Part shown: positions 41,597 to 49,103 of the stretch, in pieces
Layout of the letters: every line of letters begins with the position of its first letter
Numbering within the stretch: position 1 is the first letter of the stretch
NCBI GenBank assembly: GCA_016124375.1
Contig: WGNV01000004.1
Coordinates: forward strand, 310,001 to 374,000
Origin: Tepidisphaera sp.
GTDB lineage: Bacteria > Planctomycetota > Phycisphaerae > Phycisphaerales > UBA1924
Direction of reading: 5' to 3'
DNA length: 64,000 nucleotides
Position numbers and translations under genes: made by a program
Notes under the pieces: model-generated
Databases searched by the model: none
What the model saw: the letters and a program-made list of their open reading frames with translations, nothing else
What the model was told of the DNA's origin: nothing

Positions 41597-42940
41597 ATGG
41601 CCAAAAACACCCACCAGCCCCCCACCGGCACCCGCGACGTCTACCCGCTCGACGCCGCCCGCCGCCGATTCATCACCGAGTCCTGGCGCCGCGCCTCCGT
41701 CCTCCACGGCTTCGAAGAAGTCGATGGCCCCACCTTCGAGCACCTGGACCTCTACACCGTCAAGAGCGGCGAGGGCATCATCAGCGAGCTCTTCTCCTTC
41801 ACCCGCACCGGCGGCGAAAAGACCTACGCCCTCCGCCCCGAGTTCACCCCCACGCTCGCCCGCCTCTTCGCCGCCAAAGCCGGCAGCCTTCCCAAACCCA
41901 CCAAGTGGTTCACCCTCGGCGCCTTCTTCCGCGCCGAACGCCCCCAGCGCGGCCGCCTGCGCGAGTTCCTTCAATGGAACGTCGACATGCTGGGCGACGA
42001 CTCCCCCGCCGCCGACGCCGAAGTGATCGCCACCTGCGTTTCGCTGCTCAGTTCCCTCGGCCTCACGCCCGCCGACGTGCGCGTCAAGGTCAATCACCGC
42101 TACGCCCTGCAGCAGTGGCTCGTCCAACGCGGGCTCGAAGTCGACAAGCACGCCGACCTGTTCAAGATTCTCGACCAACGAGGCAAACTGCCCGAGGCCG
42201 ACTTCGCCGCCGCCCTCGCGCCCTTCGGGTTCAACACCGAACAAGCCGAGATCTTCACCAAGGGCGTCGTGCGCCTCACCGTCGACGACCCCGCCCACAA
42301 GGGCCCGGGACCAAGCCCCGAAGTCGTCGACCTCACCTTCTTCGCCCAGGCCGTCACGCCCCTCGCCCAGCAGTTCACCCAGATGGGCATCATCGACTGG
42401 GTTGATTTCGACCTCAGCGTCGTCCGAGGCCTGGCCTACTACACCGGCATGGTCTTCGAAGTGCACGAAGCCAGCGGCGCCGAACGCGCCATCGCCGGCG
42501 GCGGACGCTACGACAACCTCGTCGAACTCTTCGGGGGCCCAAAGACCCCCGCCGTCGGCTTCGGCATGGGCGATGTCGTCCTCGCCCTCGTCCTGCAAGA
42601 CCGGGGCCTCATGCCCACCGACGCCGAATTGCTCGATCGCGCCGGCTTCGCGCCCGACGTCTTTGTCATCAGCAACGGCCAACCCGAGAGCGACGAGATG
42701 GTCCGCCCGCTGTGCGCCGCCCTGCGCCGCGTGGGTCTGCACGCCCGCCACACCTACAAAGCCACCAAAAACGTCGGCAAGCTGCTCAAGGACGCCGCCG
42801 ACAGCGGCGCCAAGTTCGTCGCCATCATCGAAAACGCCCAGCTGGCCACCCTGAAAGACCTCCGCAGCGGCCAGCAAGACCCCGCGCCCACGCCCATCTC
42901 CCTCGTTCCCGAAATGATCCGGCAACGTCTGGGCATGTGA
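41597..42940 (+). CDS. hisS: Histidyl-tRNA synthetase
   Basis: A 447-residue class II synthetase that charges tRNA-His. Motif 1 is in the GFEEVDGPTFEHLDLY region, motif 2 is TLGAFFRAERPQRGRLREFLQWN, and the two histidine-specific signatures are VRGLAYYTGMVFEV and AIAGGGRYDNL; motif 3 is VGFGMGDVVLAL. The anticodon-binding domain occupies the last 100 residues. The start MAKNTHQPPTGTRDVYPLDA at ATG 41597 is normal for the family. It stands alone, with the REP-like cluster upstream and a 374-base spacer downstream. Confidence 0.96.
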   Translation: MAKNTHQPPTGTRDVYPLDAARRRFITESWRRASVLHGFEEVDGPTFEHLDLYTVKSGEGIISELFSFTRTGGEKTYALRPEFTPTLARLFAAKAGSLPKPTKWFTLGAFFRAERPQRGRLREFLQWNVDMLGDDSPAADAEVIATCVSLLSSLGLTPADVRVKVNHRYALQQWLVQRGLEVDKHADLFKILDQRGKLPEADFAAALAPFGFNTEQAEIFTKGVVRLTVDDPAHKGPGPSPEVVDLTFFAQAVTPLAQQFTQMGIIDWVDFDLSVVRGLAYYTGMVFEVHEASGAERAIAGGGRYDNLVELFGGPKTPAVGFGMGDVVLALVLQDRGLMPTDAELLDRAGFAPDVFVISNGQPESDEMVRPLCAALRRVGLHARHTYKATKNVGKLLKDAADSGAKFVAIIENAQLATLKDLRSGQQDPAPTPISLVPEMIRQRLGM

Positions 42941-43314
42941 ATCGACAGTCACGCCTGCAAAATCTCGTAGAACTACGGGCGCACAATCACACCATCAAAA
43001 TCATTACGGAAACCTACGTGCCTCGCGCTCGCTTTGCGGCGGCCCTCGCCGCCACACAATCTCTCAAACCCCTTTTTTTCAGGCCTTTGGAGTGATTTAC
43101 GCGGCCATCGCACCACACTCCTTCAGCCGTCGAATCTTTATACCAGACAAACAGATGTGTAACGACCGATCCACCCCGCGCGCTGTAGTGGGGATTTTTT
43201 CTGTTGTTACTCGGATTCACCCGTCACCAGGCGAGAACCGGCCGGTACACTCTTCCACGAGGCGGCTCACCATCGGGTTTCATCCGGTGCGATCCGCCGC
43301 GGGGAGGATGAGAG
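42941..43314 (+). other. Spacer between hisS and the sigma-54 activator gene
   Basis: This 374-base stretch is less GC-rich than its flanks. It has a T7 run near 43072 and a weak hairpin with a T6 tail ending at 43200 (GTGGGGATTTTTT), which may end hisS transcription. GGAGG at 43303-43307 serves the next gene. No clear promoter hexamers; a GTG-started ORF at 43092 was judged not real. Confidence 0.5.
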
Positions 43315-44265
43315 ATGGACATTCGTTGTGACTCACCGGCCATGGGCCGGCTGGTGGGCCAGTCCGCATCCATGAAAAGAGTTCGCGACCTGATCGGTGT
43401 CGTCGCGTCGTTCCCTTCCACCGTACTGGTGCGAGGCGAAAGCGGCACAGGCAAAGAGATCGTCGCCCGCGCCATCCACGAATGCAGCCCCCGCGCCCAC
43501 GCCCCCTTCGTGCCCGTCGACTGCACCGTGCTCACCGAGAGCCTCTTCGAATCCCTGCTGTTCGGCCACGAAAAGGGCTCCTTCTCCGGCGCCGTCGCCA
43601 CCACCACCGGCCTGGTCCGCGCTGCCGATGGCGGCACGCTCTTCCTCGACGAAATCGGTGAACTCCCCCTGCCCGAGCAGGCCAAGATGCTCCGCCTGCT
43701 GCAGGAACGCACAGTGCTGCCCGTCGGCGCCACCCGCCCCATCGGCGTAGACATCCGCGTGGTCGCCGCCACCCACCGCGACCTGCACGCAATGGCCCGC
43801 GAGGGCCGCTTCCGCGCCGATCTTCTGTACCGCCTGGATGTCATTCGCATCGGCACACCAGCGCTGCGCGACTGTCCGGAGGACATCCCGCTCATCGCCC
43901 GCTCGGTGCTCGAGCGACTCGAATCTCGCCTGGGAGTCAAGCGTGAACTCTCCGAAGAGGCGATGCTGCAGATCGTCAGTTACCCCTGGCCCGGCAACGT
44001 CCGCCAGCTCGCCGCCTGCCTCGAGCGCGGCGTCATCCTCGCCCAAAGCAGCCTCATCACCCCCGCCGACCTGGGCCTGGGCATCAACGCCGAGCCCGTC
44101 AAGCCCATGCTGGTCGCCAGCACCACCAGCACCGTGCTCGCCGCCCTCTCCGCCTGCCGGGGCAACCGCGCCGCCGCCGCCCGCCAACTGGGCATCGACC
44201 GGCGTCAGCTCTACCGCTTGATGGACCGCCTCAAGCTGCGCGAGCCCGAAACCTCCGGGGCCTGA
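43315..44265 (+). CDS. Sigma-54-dependent activator with only AAA+ and Fis-type HTH domains (PspF-like layout)
   Basis: A 316-residue enhancer-binding protein that should remodel sigma-54 RNA polymerase. It begins almost at once with the AAA+ domain: Walker A GESGTGKE (41-48), Walker B GGTLFLDEIGEL, and SYPWPGNVRQLAACLERG as the sensor II/GNVREL region. The sigma-54 contact loop, usually GAFTGA, reads GSFSGA (88-93). The C-terminus is a Fis-type helix-turn-helix (AAARQLGIDRRQLYRLMDRLK). No receiver, GAF or PAS domain is present, as in PspF, so control must come from another protein or from its level. GGAGG lies seven bases before the ATG. Its likely target promoter is just downstream. Confidence 0.92.
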   Translation: MDIRCDSPAMGRLVGQSASMKRVRDLIGVVASFPSTVLVRGESGTGKEIVARAIHECSPRAHAPFVPVDCTVLTESLFESLLFGHEKGSFSGAVATTTGLVRAADGGTLFLDEIGELPLPEQAKMLRLLQERTVLPVGATRPIGVDIRVVAATHRDLHAMAREGRFRADLLYRLDVIRIGTPALRDCPEDIPLIARSVLERLESRLGVKRELSEEAMLQIVSYPWPGNVRQLAACLERGVILAQSSLITPADLGLGINAEPVKPMLVASTTSTVLAALSACRGNRAAAARQLGIDRRQLYRLMDRLKLREPETSGA

Positions 44266-44404
44266 TACCCCCCACCCCCGCACCCCAGCCACCCGGCACG
44301 GCAACCACACCTCCAGGCCCGCGACCCACCCCTCGGCCCGTGCGAGGCGTGTTATCACATTCTTACCACGTGTGTCACACCATGCGCCACACCCCGTCGC
44401 ACCC

Positions 44405-44425
44405 GGTGTGACATCGTGTCACACC
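44405..44425. promoter_or_regulatory. Candidate enhancer site 1 (perfect 9-bp inverted repeat)
   Basis: GGTGTGACA and TGTCACACC are separated by TCG. It lies 94 bases before the GG of the -24 element. A further half-site TGTCACA is at 44373-44379. Confidence 0.75.
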
Positions 44426-44439
44426 TGTCGCGCGACATC

Positions 44440-44456
44440 TGTGACACATTGTCACA
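44440..44456. promoter_or_regulatory. Candidate enhancer site 2 (perfect 7-bp inverted repeat)
   Basis: TGTGACA and TGTCACA flank CAT. Its centre is 33 bases from that of site 1, about three helical turns, so dimers would sit on one face of the DNA. Confidence 0.75.
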
Positions 44457-44517
44457 CTTTGCCACGCTTCGCACGCCCCACACCGCCGTTTGGCGCCACA
44501 GCACCCGCCTTTGATCT

Positions 44518-44534
44518 TTGGCACGAGGGTTGCA
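44518..44534 (+). promoter_or_regulatory. Sigma-54 (-24/-12) promoter
   Basis: TTGGCACG, four bases, then TTGCA. The invariant GG (44520-44521) and GC (44532-44533) are exactly ten bases apart, matching the consensus. Transcription would start near 44545. Confidence 0.85.
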
Positions 44535-44545
44535 ATACACCTTTC

Positions 44546-45025
44546 GTGATCTCACTCGCTTCAACCAACTCCTCCACCTGGGCCGGCCTGATCGCAACCT
44601 CCGGCCACAACGAACAAGACACCCGCACGCTCCAAAGCCTGCTTGGCGTGCAGTCCCCGATCCTGCTTCTCGAAGCCGGCGAAGTGCCCCAGACCGTGAT
44701 CCGCCAGCTCATCTCGCACCGCATCGCCAACGTTCTCGCCATCACCGACGCCGCGGGCCTTGAACGCCTGGGACCGGTCATGTCGCAAGCCGCGGCCATG
44801 GCTTCCTTTCGACGCCTCGTCGTGCTCCACGACAGCACGACCGACAACCTCGACGACCTGATCTCGCAGGGCGTACTTCTGCTCCGCGACTGTCCCGAAG
44901 TCCGCGCCGCCATTGCTTCCATTATCACTACCCCCGCCACCACCACTAACAACCCACTTCCTGCTTCCAACATCGCCCCCACACCCCTGCGTCCGCTGCC
45001 CGCTACCTCCGGCCACGTCGCTTAG
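44546..45025 (+). CDS. Unknown protein from a sigma-54 promoter, possibly leaderless
   Basis: I do not recognise this 159-residue protein. The GTG at 44546 falls one base after the predicted +1 of the sigma-54 promoter, so the mRNA would have almost no leader; the open frame further upstream runs through the promoter and enhancer sites and cannot all be coding. The core (about residues 20-130) alternates hydrophobic strands and helices: SPILLLEAGEVPQTVIRQL, RIANVLAITDAAGLERLG and FRRLVVLHDSTTDNLDDLI. This looks like an alpha/beta, receiver-like fold but without phospho-acceptor motifs. The last 30 residues are Thr/Pro/Asn-rich. A later start cannot be excluded, but no ATG occurs before the core. 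Confidence 0.6.
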   Translation: MISLASTNSSTWAGLIATSGHNEQDTRTLQSLLGVQSPILLLEAGEVPQTVIRQLISHRIANVLAITDAAGLERLGPVMSQAAAMASFRRLVVLHDSTTDNLDDLISQGVLLLRDCPEVRAAIASIITTPATTTNNPLPASNIAPTPLRPLPATSGHVA

Positions 45026-45125
45026 ACGCCGGCCTCTCGCTCACCGCTGTTGGTCGCCCCGCCCGGCCTCCAATGGCTTGCCCGCCCGCCGGAATGTTCC
45101 GGCGCCGCGCTCAGGAGTCTCACCC

Positions 45126-45317
45126 GTGGATCACAGCCTGGCCGAAATGCTGCGCGACGTCCCCCGGCACGAACTGCTGCTGCTCGCCGCCCGATCAAAC
45201 CCCCGGATGCGGGAACGCATCACCCGCGCCATGCGGCTCAACAGCCGCACCGACCGCACGGCTCAACCTGTTTCCTCTCGCTCATCGGTCCCGGTGAGCT
45301 CTCCATCTCGCTCCTGA
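45126..45317 (+). CDS. Small unknown basic protein
   Basis: A 63-residue ORF starting at GTG 45126, with AGGAG eight bases before it. The first 40 residues (DHSLAEMLRDVPRHELLLLA, then NPRMRERITRAMRLNS) form a plausible amphipathic, basic helix pair; the last 20 are Ser/Arg/Pro-rich and less protein-like. It lies 100 bases after the sigma-54-controlled gene and could be on the same transcript. The 5' arm of the two-hairpin element (45272-45283) lies inside its 3' end, so the tail may be under RNA rather than protein constraint. Alternatively the ORF is spurious. Confidence 0.4.
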   Translation: MDHSLAEMLRDVPRHELLLLAARSNPRMRERITRAMRLNSRTDRTAQPVSSRSSVPVSSPSRS

Positions 45318-45367
45318 ACTACGAGCGAGAGGAACCTCGGCCGGCGTGAAAACGCCGGCCCGGGGTT
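45272..45367 (+). ncRNA. Two-hairpin structured element, copy 1
   Basis: A long-range 12-bp stem pairs TTCCTCTCGCTC (45272-45283) with GAGCGAGAGGAA (45323-45334). Six bases on, a second hairpin has arms GGCCGGCGT and ACGCCGGCC around GAAA (45339-45360), followed by CGGGGTTT. Copy 2 lies after the next gene. It could be a terminator with extra structure, a processing site or a leader element. Confidence 0.55.
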
Positions 45368-45380
45368 TAGATAACACAAG

Positions 45381-45506
45381 ACTCTCTCTTTTTTCCTCCG
45401 CTCGTTGAGTCGCGGACACGCGGCTCGACGGCGTTCACACCGAACTCTCTCTTTTTTCCTCCGCTCGTTGAGTCGCGGACACGCGGCTCGACGGCGTTCA
45501 GACCGA
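45381..45506 (+). repeat. 63-bp perfect-register tandem duplication
   Basis: Two units (45381-45443 and 45444-45506) differ at one base. Each begins with a pyrimidine tract (ACTCTCTCTTTTTTCCTCC) and holds a hairpin GAGTCGCG-GACA-CGCGGCTC with one G-T pair. It is directly upstream of the first PEP-CTERM-like gene. Confidence 0.9.
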
Positions 45507-45594
45507 TGTTACGTCTGACCTGCTCCGACGCCGAACGGCCGCAGCCGGAGCGGAGGGGAGTTCGGTCGTGCGCTCAATCCTCGGAGTGCTTTTC

Positions 45595-46272
45595 ATGTCT
45601 ATTCGTTGTGTTATGTACGTGAGTCTTGCGGTGGCCGCGGCGGCAGGCCAGGCGTTGGCCATCGACGTCCGCTCCACCTTTGACTCGGTCAACCCCGGCA
45701 TCGACTGCCAGATCACCTACAACTCCGGCACCACGGAAAACACCCGCGCCGGCCAGATGAACTGGACCCGCGTCGGCGGCACCTACGCCGGTCTCCAGGG
45801 CTCCTACTCCGCCTTCTGCATCGAAGTCACCCAGAACATCGGCTACGGCGGCACGTATGATTACGATGTTAACACCCTGAACAGCGCCCCCCGCCCCGCC
45901 GACGGTTCCAACTCCCCGATGGGCCAGGCCAAGGCCGACCGCATCGCCGAACTCTACGGCCGCCACTACGCCAGCCTCTCCACCAACTCCGACTTCGCCG
46001 CCTTCCAGAGCGCCATCTGGAACATCGTGTACGACACCGACAACACGATTGATACCGGGTCGTTCTCGGTGAACTCCTTCAACTCCAGCGACAGCACCAC
46101 TCGCACCAAGGCCAACACCTGGCTCGCCGGCCTGAACGGCGACGCCAACTACTTCCGGCAAGGTCTCTTCGCCCTCACCAGCGACACCGTGCAGGACATG
46201 ATCGTTCCCAGCCCGGGCAGCGCCGCGCTGCTGGGCCTGGGTGGCCTGGTCCTGTCGCGCCGCCGCCGCTGA
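45595..46272 (+). CDS. PEP-CTERM-like secreted protein 1
   Basis: A 225-residue exported protein. The ATG at 45595 has GGAG eight bases before it; the leader is MSIRCVMYVSLAVAAAAGQA. The body is a beta-rich domain with few Lys and many Ser/Thr/Asn, and includes SAFCIEVTQNIGYGGTYDYDV and FQSAIWNIVYDTDNTID, reminiscent of thioester-type or surface-layer domains in PEP-CTERM proteins. The C-terminus is PSPGSAALLGLGGLVLSRRRR: a short P-x-P-G motif, a hydrophobic helix and an Arg cluster. In the known systems exosortase cuts near this motif and releases or anchors the protein; no exosortase gene is in the window. A two-hairpin element follows the stop. Confidence 0.8.
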   Translation: MSIRCVMYVSLAVAAAAGQALAIDVRSTFDSVNPGIDCQITYNSGTTENTRAGQMNWTRVGGTYAGLQGSYSAFCIEVTQNIGYGGTYDYDVNTLNSAPRPADGSNSPMGQAKADRIAELYGRHYASLSTNSDFAAFQSAIWNIVYDTDNTIDTGSFSVNSFNSSDSTTRTKANTWLAGLNGDANYFRQGLFALTSDTVQDMIVPSPGSAALLGLGGLVLSRRRR

Positions 46273-46282
46273 TCGATTCCTC

Positions 46283-46371
46283 CCTCTCGCTCACCCTCCT
46301 CGGGTGTTTCTCGCTCCCAGATCTACGAGCGAGAGGAACTCCGGCCGGTGATAACACACCGGCCAGGGGTT
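46283..46371 (+). ncRNA. Two-hairpin structured element, copy 2
   Basis: CCTCTCGCTC (46283-46292) pairs with GAGCGAGAGG (46327-46336). The second hairpin has arms GGCCGGTG and CACCGGCC (46343-46350, 46357-46364), then AGGGGTTT. Against copy 1 one stem pair has changed from C-G to T-A on both sides, which supports selection for pairing. Confidence 0.6.
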
Positions 46372-46511
46372 TGCTTCAGAAGTCCGCTGCTCGCCGCGCG
46401 TCAGACATGACACGGAGCGAGCTTCACGCGGGCCAACCTCGGCCCGTCGCCTCGGCCCTGACTCCAGCCGCCGCGAAACTGATTCACGGAGTCTGCTTTG
46501 GAGAGCATGAG

Positions 46512-47201
46512 ATGATTCACACTCGCGTCGTGACGGCCACCTTCGCCATCGGCTTCGCCTCGGCAGCCGCCCTTGCTAATCCCGCAGGAATCGACGGGCA
46601 GATCGGCGCCGATTGGTCCGGCGCTGGCGTTACCCACCGCGTGGTCGACTCTTCTCTGACCGGCTACGCGTCGTACGACACCTACTTCCGCTCAGACGGC
46701 ACCTACGTCTACTTCGGTCTCGACGCGCACACCACTCCCCAGGGCGGCTCGTTCGCCGGCCAGTTCGCCAACATCTACATCTCCACCACCACCGGCGGCT
46801 CCAACATCGGCATGGAAGTGACGAATGACCGCTTCTTTACGCCGGTGTCTTCTCCGAACCCGCTGCTTTCGAACAACCCCACCCCGGACGGCTATTACTA
46901 CAGCCAGTACGTCTCGGGCGGCTTGGCTTCGCAGTATCAATGGTCCTGGGCCTCCAACCCCGTTGATCATGTGATCGAGGTTGCGATTCCCGTCGCATTC
47001 TTCACCGACGATCCGTTGAACATGGGCTTCGCCCCGGCGACCAACACGATTCGCTGGCGCACCAGCCAGTCCTTCGGTTACGACTTCGTCATCGGCAACT
47101 CGTTCGGCCCTGACTACTACGGCACGACGACCGTGCCCGCCCCCGGCGCCGCCGCCGCACTCGGCCTCGCGGGCCTGGTCGGCCTGCGTCGCCGCCGCTG
47201 A
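46512..47201 (+). CDS. PEP-CTERM-like secreted protein 2
   Basis: A 229-residue exported protein starting MIHTRVVTATFAIGFASAAALA, with signal cleavage near ALANP. The body (TYFRSDGTYVYFGLDAHTTP, FANIYISTTTGGSNIGMEV, HVIEVAIPVAFFTDD) resembles the beta-sandwich carbohydrate-binding-like domains seen in surface glycoproteins. It ends in VPAPGAAAALGLAG plus an Arg cluster, the sorting tail. The leader CTTTGGAGAGCATGAG directly before the ATG is shared with genes 3 and 4. A hairpin follows the stop within 60 bases. Confidence 0.8.
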   Translation: MIHTRVVTATFAIGFASAAALANPAGIDGQIGADWSGAGVTHRVVDSSLTGYASYDTYFRSDGTYVYFGLDAHTTPQGGSFAGQFANIYISTTTGGSNIGMEVTNDRFFTPVSSPNPLLSNNPTPDGYYYSQYVSGGLASQYQWSWASNPVDHVIEVAIPVAFFTDDPLNMGFAPATNTIRWRTSQSFGYDFVIGNSFGPDYYGTTTVPAPGAAAALGLAGLVGLRRRR

Positions 47202-47228
47202 TCGCATCTCTGAGCTTGCAACCCCGGG

Positions 47229-47275
47229 CCGGCATGACCGCCGTCCCGCGGGATTCCTCTCGGTCCCTCGCGGGC
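47229..47275 (+). terminator. Hairpin after PEP-CTERM-like gene 2
   Basis: CGGGCCGGC and GCCGTCCCG pair with one mismatch around ATGACC, followed by CGGGATTCC. It matches in layout the hairpins after the other genes of the array (GCCGGC-type stem then a GGGnTT tail). Confidence 0.45.
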
Positions 47276-47342
47276 CGCGTCGGAGTGGGTGATACCCCGC
47301 CGCTCCGATCGGACATTCGGGGTCTGCTTTGGAGAGCATGAG

Positions 47343-48140
47343 ATGAAGACTGTTATTCGCGCGATGTCGTTGGTTTCTGTTCTGGCGTCTGCTGCGGGCC
47401 TGGCCCACGCCTCCTCGGTGTACAACAGCATCGATAGCACGCTTTTGGATAGTTATCCGAGCCTCGGCTATCAGGCGACGTCCACAGCTGAGTTCGGCGA
47501 TCGCGTCACCCTCGGCGGCACGGCACGTCAACTCACGAGCGCCACTGTCACGATGGTCGATTGGGCTCGCTATGAAGACTACAACGTTGGTGGCCAGTAT
47601 TATGATAATGGTCAATGGGCCGGCAGCGGCTTTTATCACAACCTCACCTTGAACATCTACGACGGCGGCACCGGCAATGCTCCGGGCGCGCTCATCGCCT
47701 CAGTGACGCAGAACAGCTTCATCGCCTACCGCCCGACCGGGTGGAGCCGCAATGGCTACGCGCAGAATGTCACCTTTGATCTCAGCACGCTCAACGTCAA
47801 CCTGCCCGAGAGCATCGTCTGGAGCATCGCATTCAACACGCAAACCCACGGATACAACCCCATCGGCGCCGCCGGTCCCTACAACTCGCTGAATCTCGGA
47901 TTGAACGACGCTCCCGGTGGCGGCATCACCGTCGGCTCCACCGACCTGGACAAGACCTTCTGGAACACCAGCTACGGCCCCTTCTACGCGGACGGTGGCG
48001 CCTCCGGCGTCGGTACGTTCCGTGAAGACACCACCTGGACCGGTTACAACCCGATGATCGATATCCAGGCGGTTCCCGCCCCCGGCGCCGCCGCTGCCCT
48101 CGGCCTCGCGGGCCTGGTCGGCCTGCGTCGCCGCCGCTGA
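47343..48140 (+). CDS. PEP-CTERM-like secreted protein 3
   Basis: A 265-residue exported protein with leader MKTVIRAMSLVSVLASAAGL ending AHASS. The domain (QATSTAEFGDRVTLGGTARQ, ATVTMVDWARYEDYNVGGQY, NLTLNIYDGGTGNAPGALIA) matches a beta-sandwich type common among planctomycete PEP-CTERM proteins. The tail VPAPGAAAALGLAG plus Arg cluster is identical to that of protein 2, and the last 70 or so bases of the genes are nearly the same, pointing to recent exchange. The start is preceded by TTTGGAGAGCATGAG. Confidence 0.82.
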   Translation: MKTVIRAMSLVSVLASAAGLAHASSVYNSIDSTLLDSYPSLGYQATSTAEFGDRVTLGGTARQLTSATVTMVDWARYEDYNVGGQYYDNGQWAGSGFYHNLTLNIYDGGTGNAPGALIASVTQNSFIAYRPTGWSRNGYAQNVTFDLSTLNVNLPESIVWSIAFNTQTHGYNPIGAAGPYNSLNLGLNDAPGGGITVGSTDLDKTFWNTSYGPFYADGGASGVGTFREDTTWTGYNPMIDIQAVPAPGAAAALGLAGLVGLRRRR

Positions 48141-48164
48141 TCGATCCCCTGCACATCCACCCGC

Positions 48165-48200
48165 ACGCCGGCTCGACGGCCGGCACGCGGGCTTTCCTCC
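48165..48200 (+). terminator. Hairpin after PEP-CTERM-like gene 3
   Basis: GCCGGC and GCCGGC pair around TCGACG, followed by ACGCGGGCTTTCC. Weak T tail; inferred from the repeated pattern in the array. Confidence 0.4.
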
Positions 48201-48281
48201 TGACGCCCCTATTGGGCACCGCGCCGGCGCCTGACCAACGCCGCCGGACTCACGACCGGTCGCACTACTGGAGAGCATGAG

Positions 48282-49079
48282 ATGAAGACTTCCTTCCTTT
48301 TCGCAGCCGCGGGCCTTGCCGTCGCGATCGCCACCACGACGGTGAGCGCGAGCGGCTTCACGTCTTTCGTCATTCGTAAGGACGCCAGCAACAACTCCCC
48401 CACCATCCAATCCAACAACACGTACGTGCCGGGCGCCACCGAATTCATTATCAACGCCTCTTCGATGAAGGCCGGCTGGGGCACCAGCGACGTTGACGGC
48501 GCCACGCTGGGCAGCGTGAGCCTTTCGATCACGCGGCATGACGATTCCACGCGGTTCAGCGCCGGCTCGGGCCCGGCCGTCGCTCCGTATTTCAACATCT
48601 GGATCAGCGACGGCACGAACTATGCCGTGGTCGCGAATGAACCCTCGAATCCGAGCTTCGCCGCGTTCCGCACGAATCTCGGCAACGGTGCGTTCAGCTA
48701 CTCGTTCTCGCTCGCGAGCATCGCCGGCGAGCAGTGCAACGTCTTCGAAACCCCCAACGCTTCGAGCAAGTCCGACTGGCTGCACACGGCCCTGGGCAAG
48801 GTCGGCCAGCAGCTCACGTTCGCCGATGTTCTTGGTTACTCGATCAGCGCCCCCAGCGCCGGCTACATCAGCGCTGGCAACGGCATCGGCGGCGGGGCGC
48901 CGCGTGAACTCGGCACCAACATCGCCTACGGCGTCAACTGGATTTTCGGCGACACGCTCTCCAACTACGTGTCCGGGGCGGAGGGTTATGTCGTCTCCAA
49001 CCCCAGCGCCGTTCCCGCTCCGGGCGCCGCGGCCGCCCTCGGCCTGGCGGGCCTGATCGGCCTGCGTCGCCGCCGGTGA
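48282..49079 (+). CDS. PEP-CTERM-like secreted protein 4
   Basis: A 265-residue exported protein with leader MKTSFLFAAAGLAVAIATTT cut near VSASG. The body is beta-rich (SIWISDGTNYAVV-type strands such as APYFNIWISDGTNYAVVANE, and FSYSFSLASIAGEQCNVFE) and differs from proteins 1-3. It ends VPAPGAAAALGLAG, LIGL and the Arg cluster. GGAGAGCATGAG precedes the ATG, as in genes 2 and 3. An Ile replaces Val near the tail end, so this copy has started to diverge. Confidence 0.8.
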   Translation: MKTSFLFAAAGLAVAIATTTVSASGFTSFVIRKDASNNSPTIQSNNTYVPGATEFIINASSMKAGWGTSDVDGATLGSVSLSITRHDDSTRFSAGSGPAVAPYFNIWISDGTNYAVVANEPSNPSFAAFRTNLGNGAFSYSFSLASIAGEQCNVFETPNASSKSDWLHTALGKVGQQLTFADVLGYSISAPSAGYISAGNGIGGGAPRELGTNIAYGVNWIFGDTLSNYVSGAEGYVVSNPSAVPAPGAAAALGLAGLIGLRRRR

Positions 49080-49103
49080 ACAGACTCCAAAGCACGCTCG
49101 CCC

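Noticed and set aside
43092..43331. 79-codon ORF before the sigma-54 activator gene
   Set aside because: GTG start without a proper ribosome-binding site, a random-looking sequence, and overlap with the start of the real gene.
45568..45594. Earlier GTG start for PEP-CTERM-like protein 1
   Set aside because: GGAG is placed eight bases before the ATG at 45595, and the signal peptide starts properly there.
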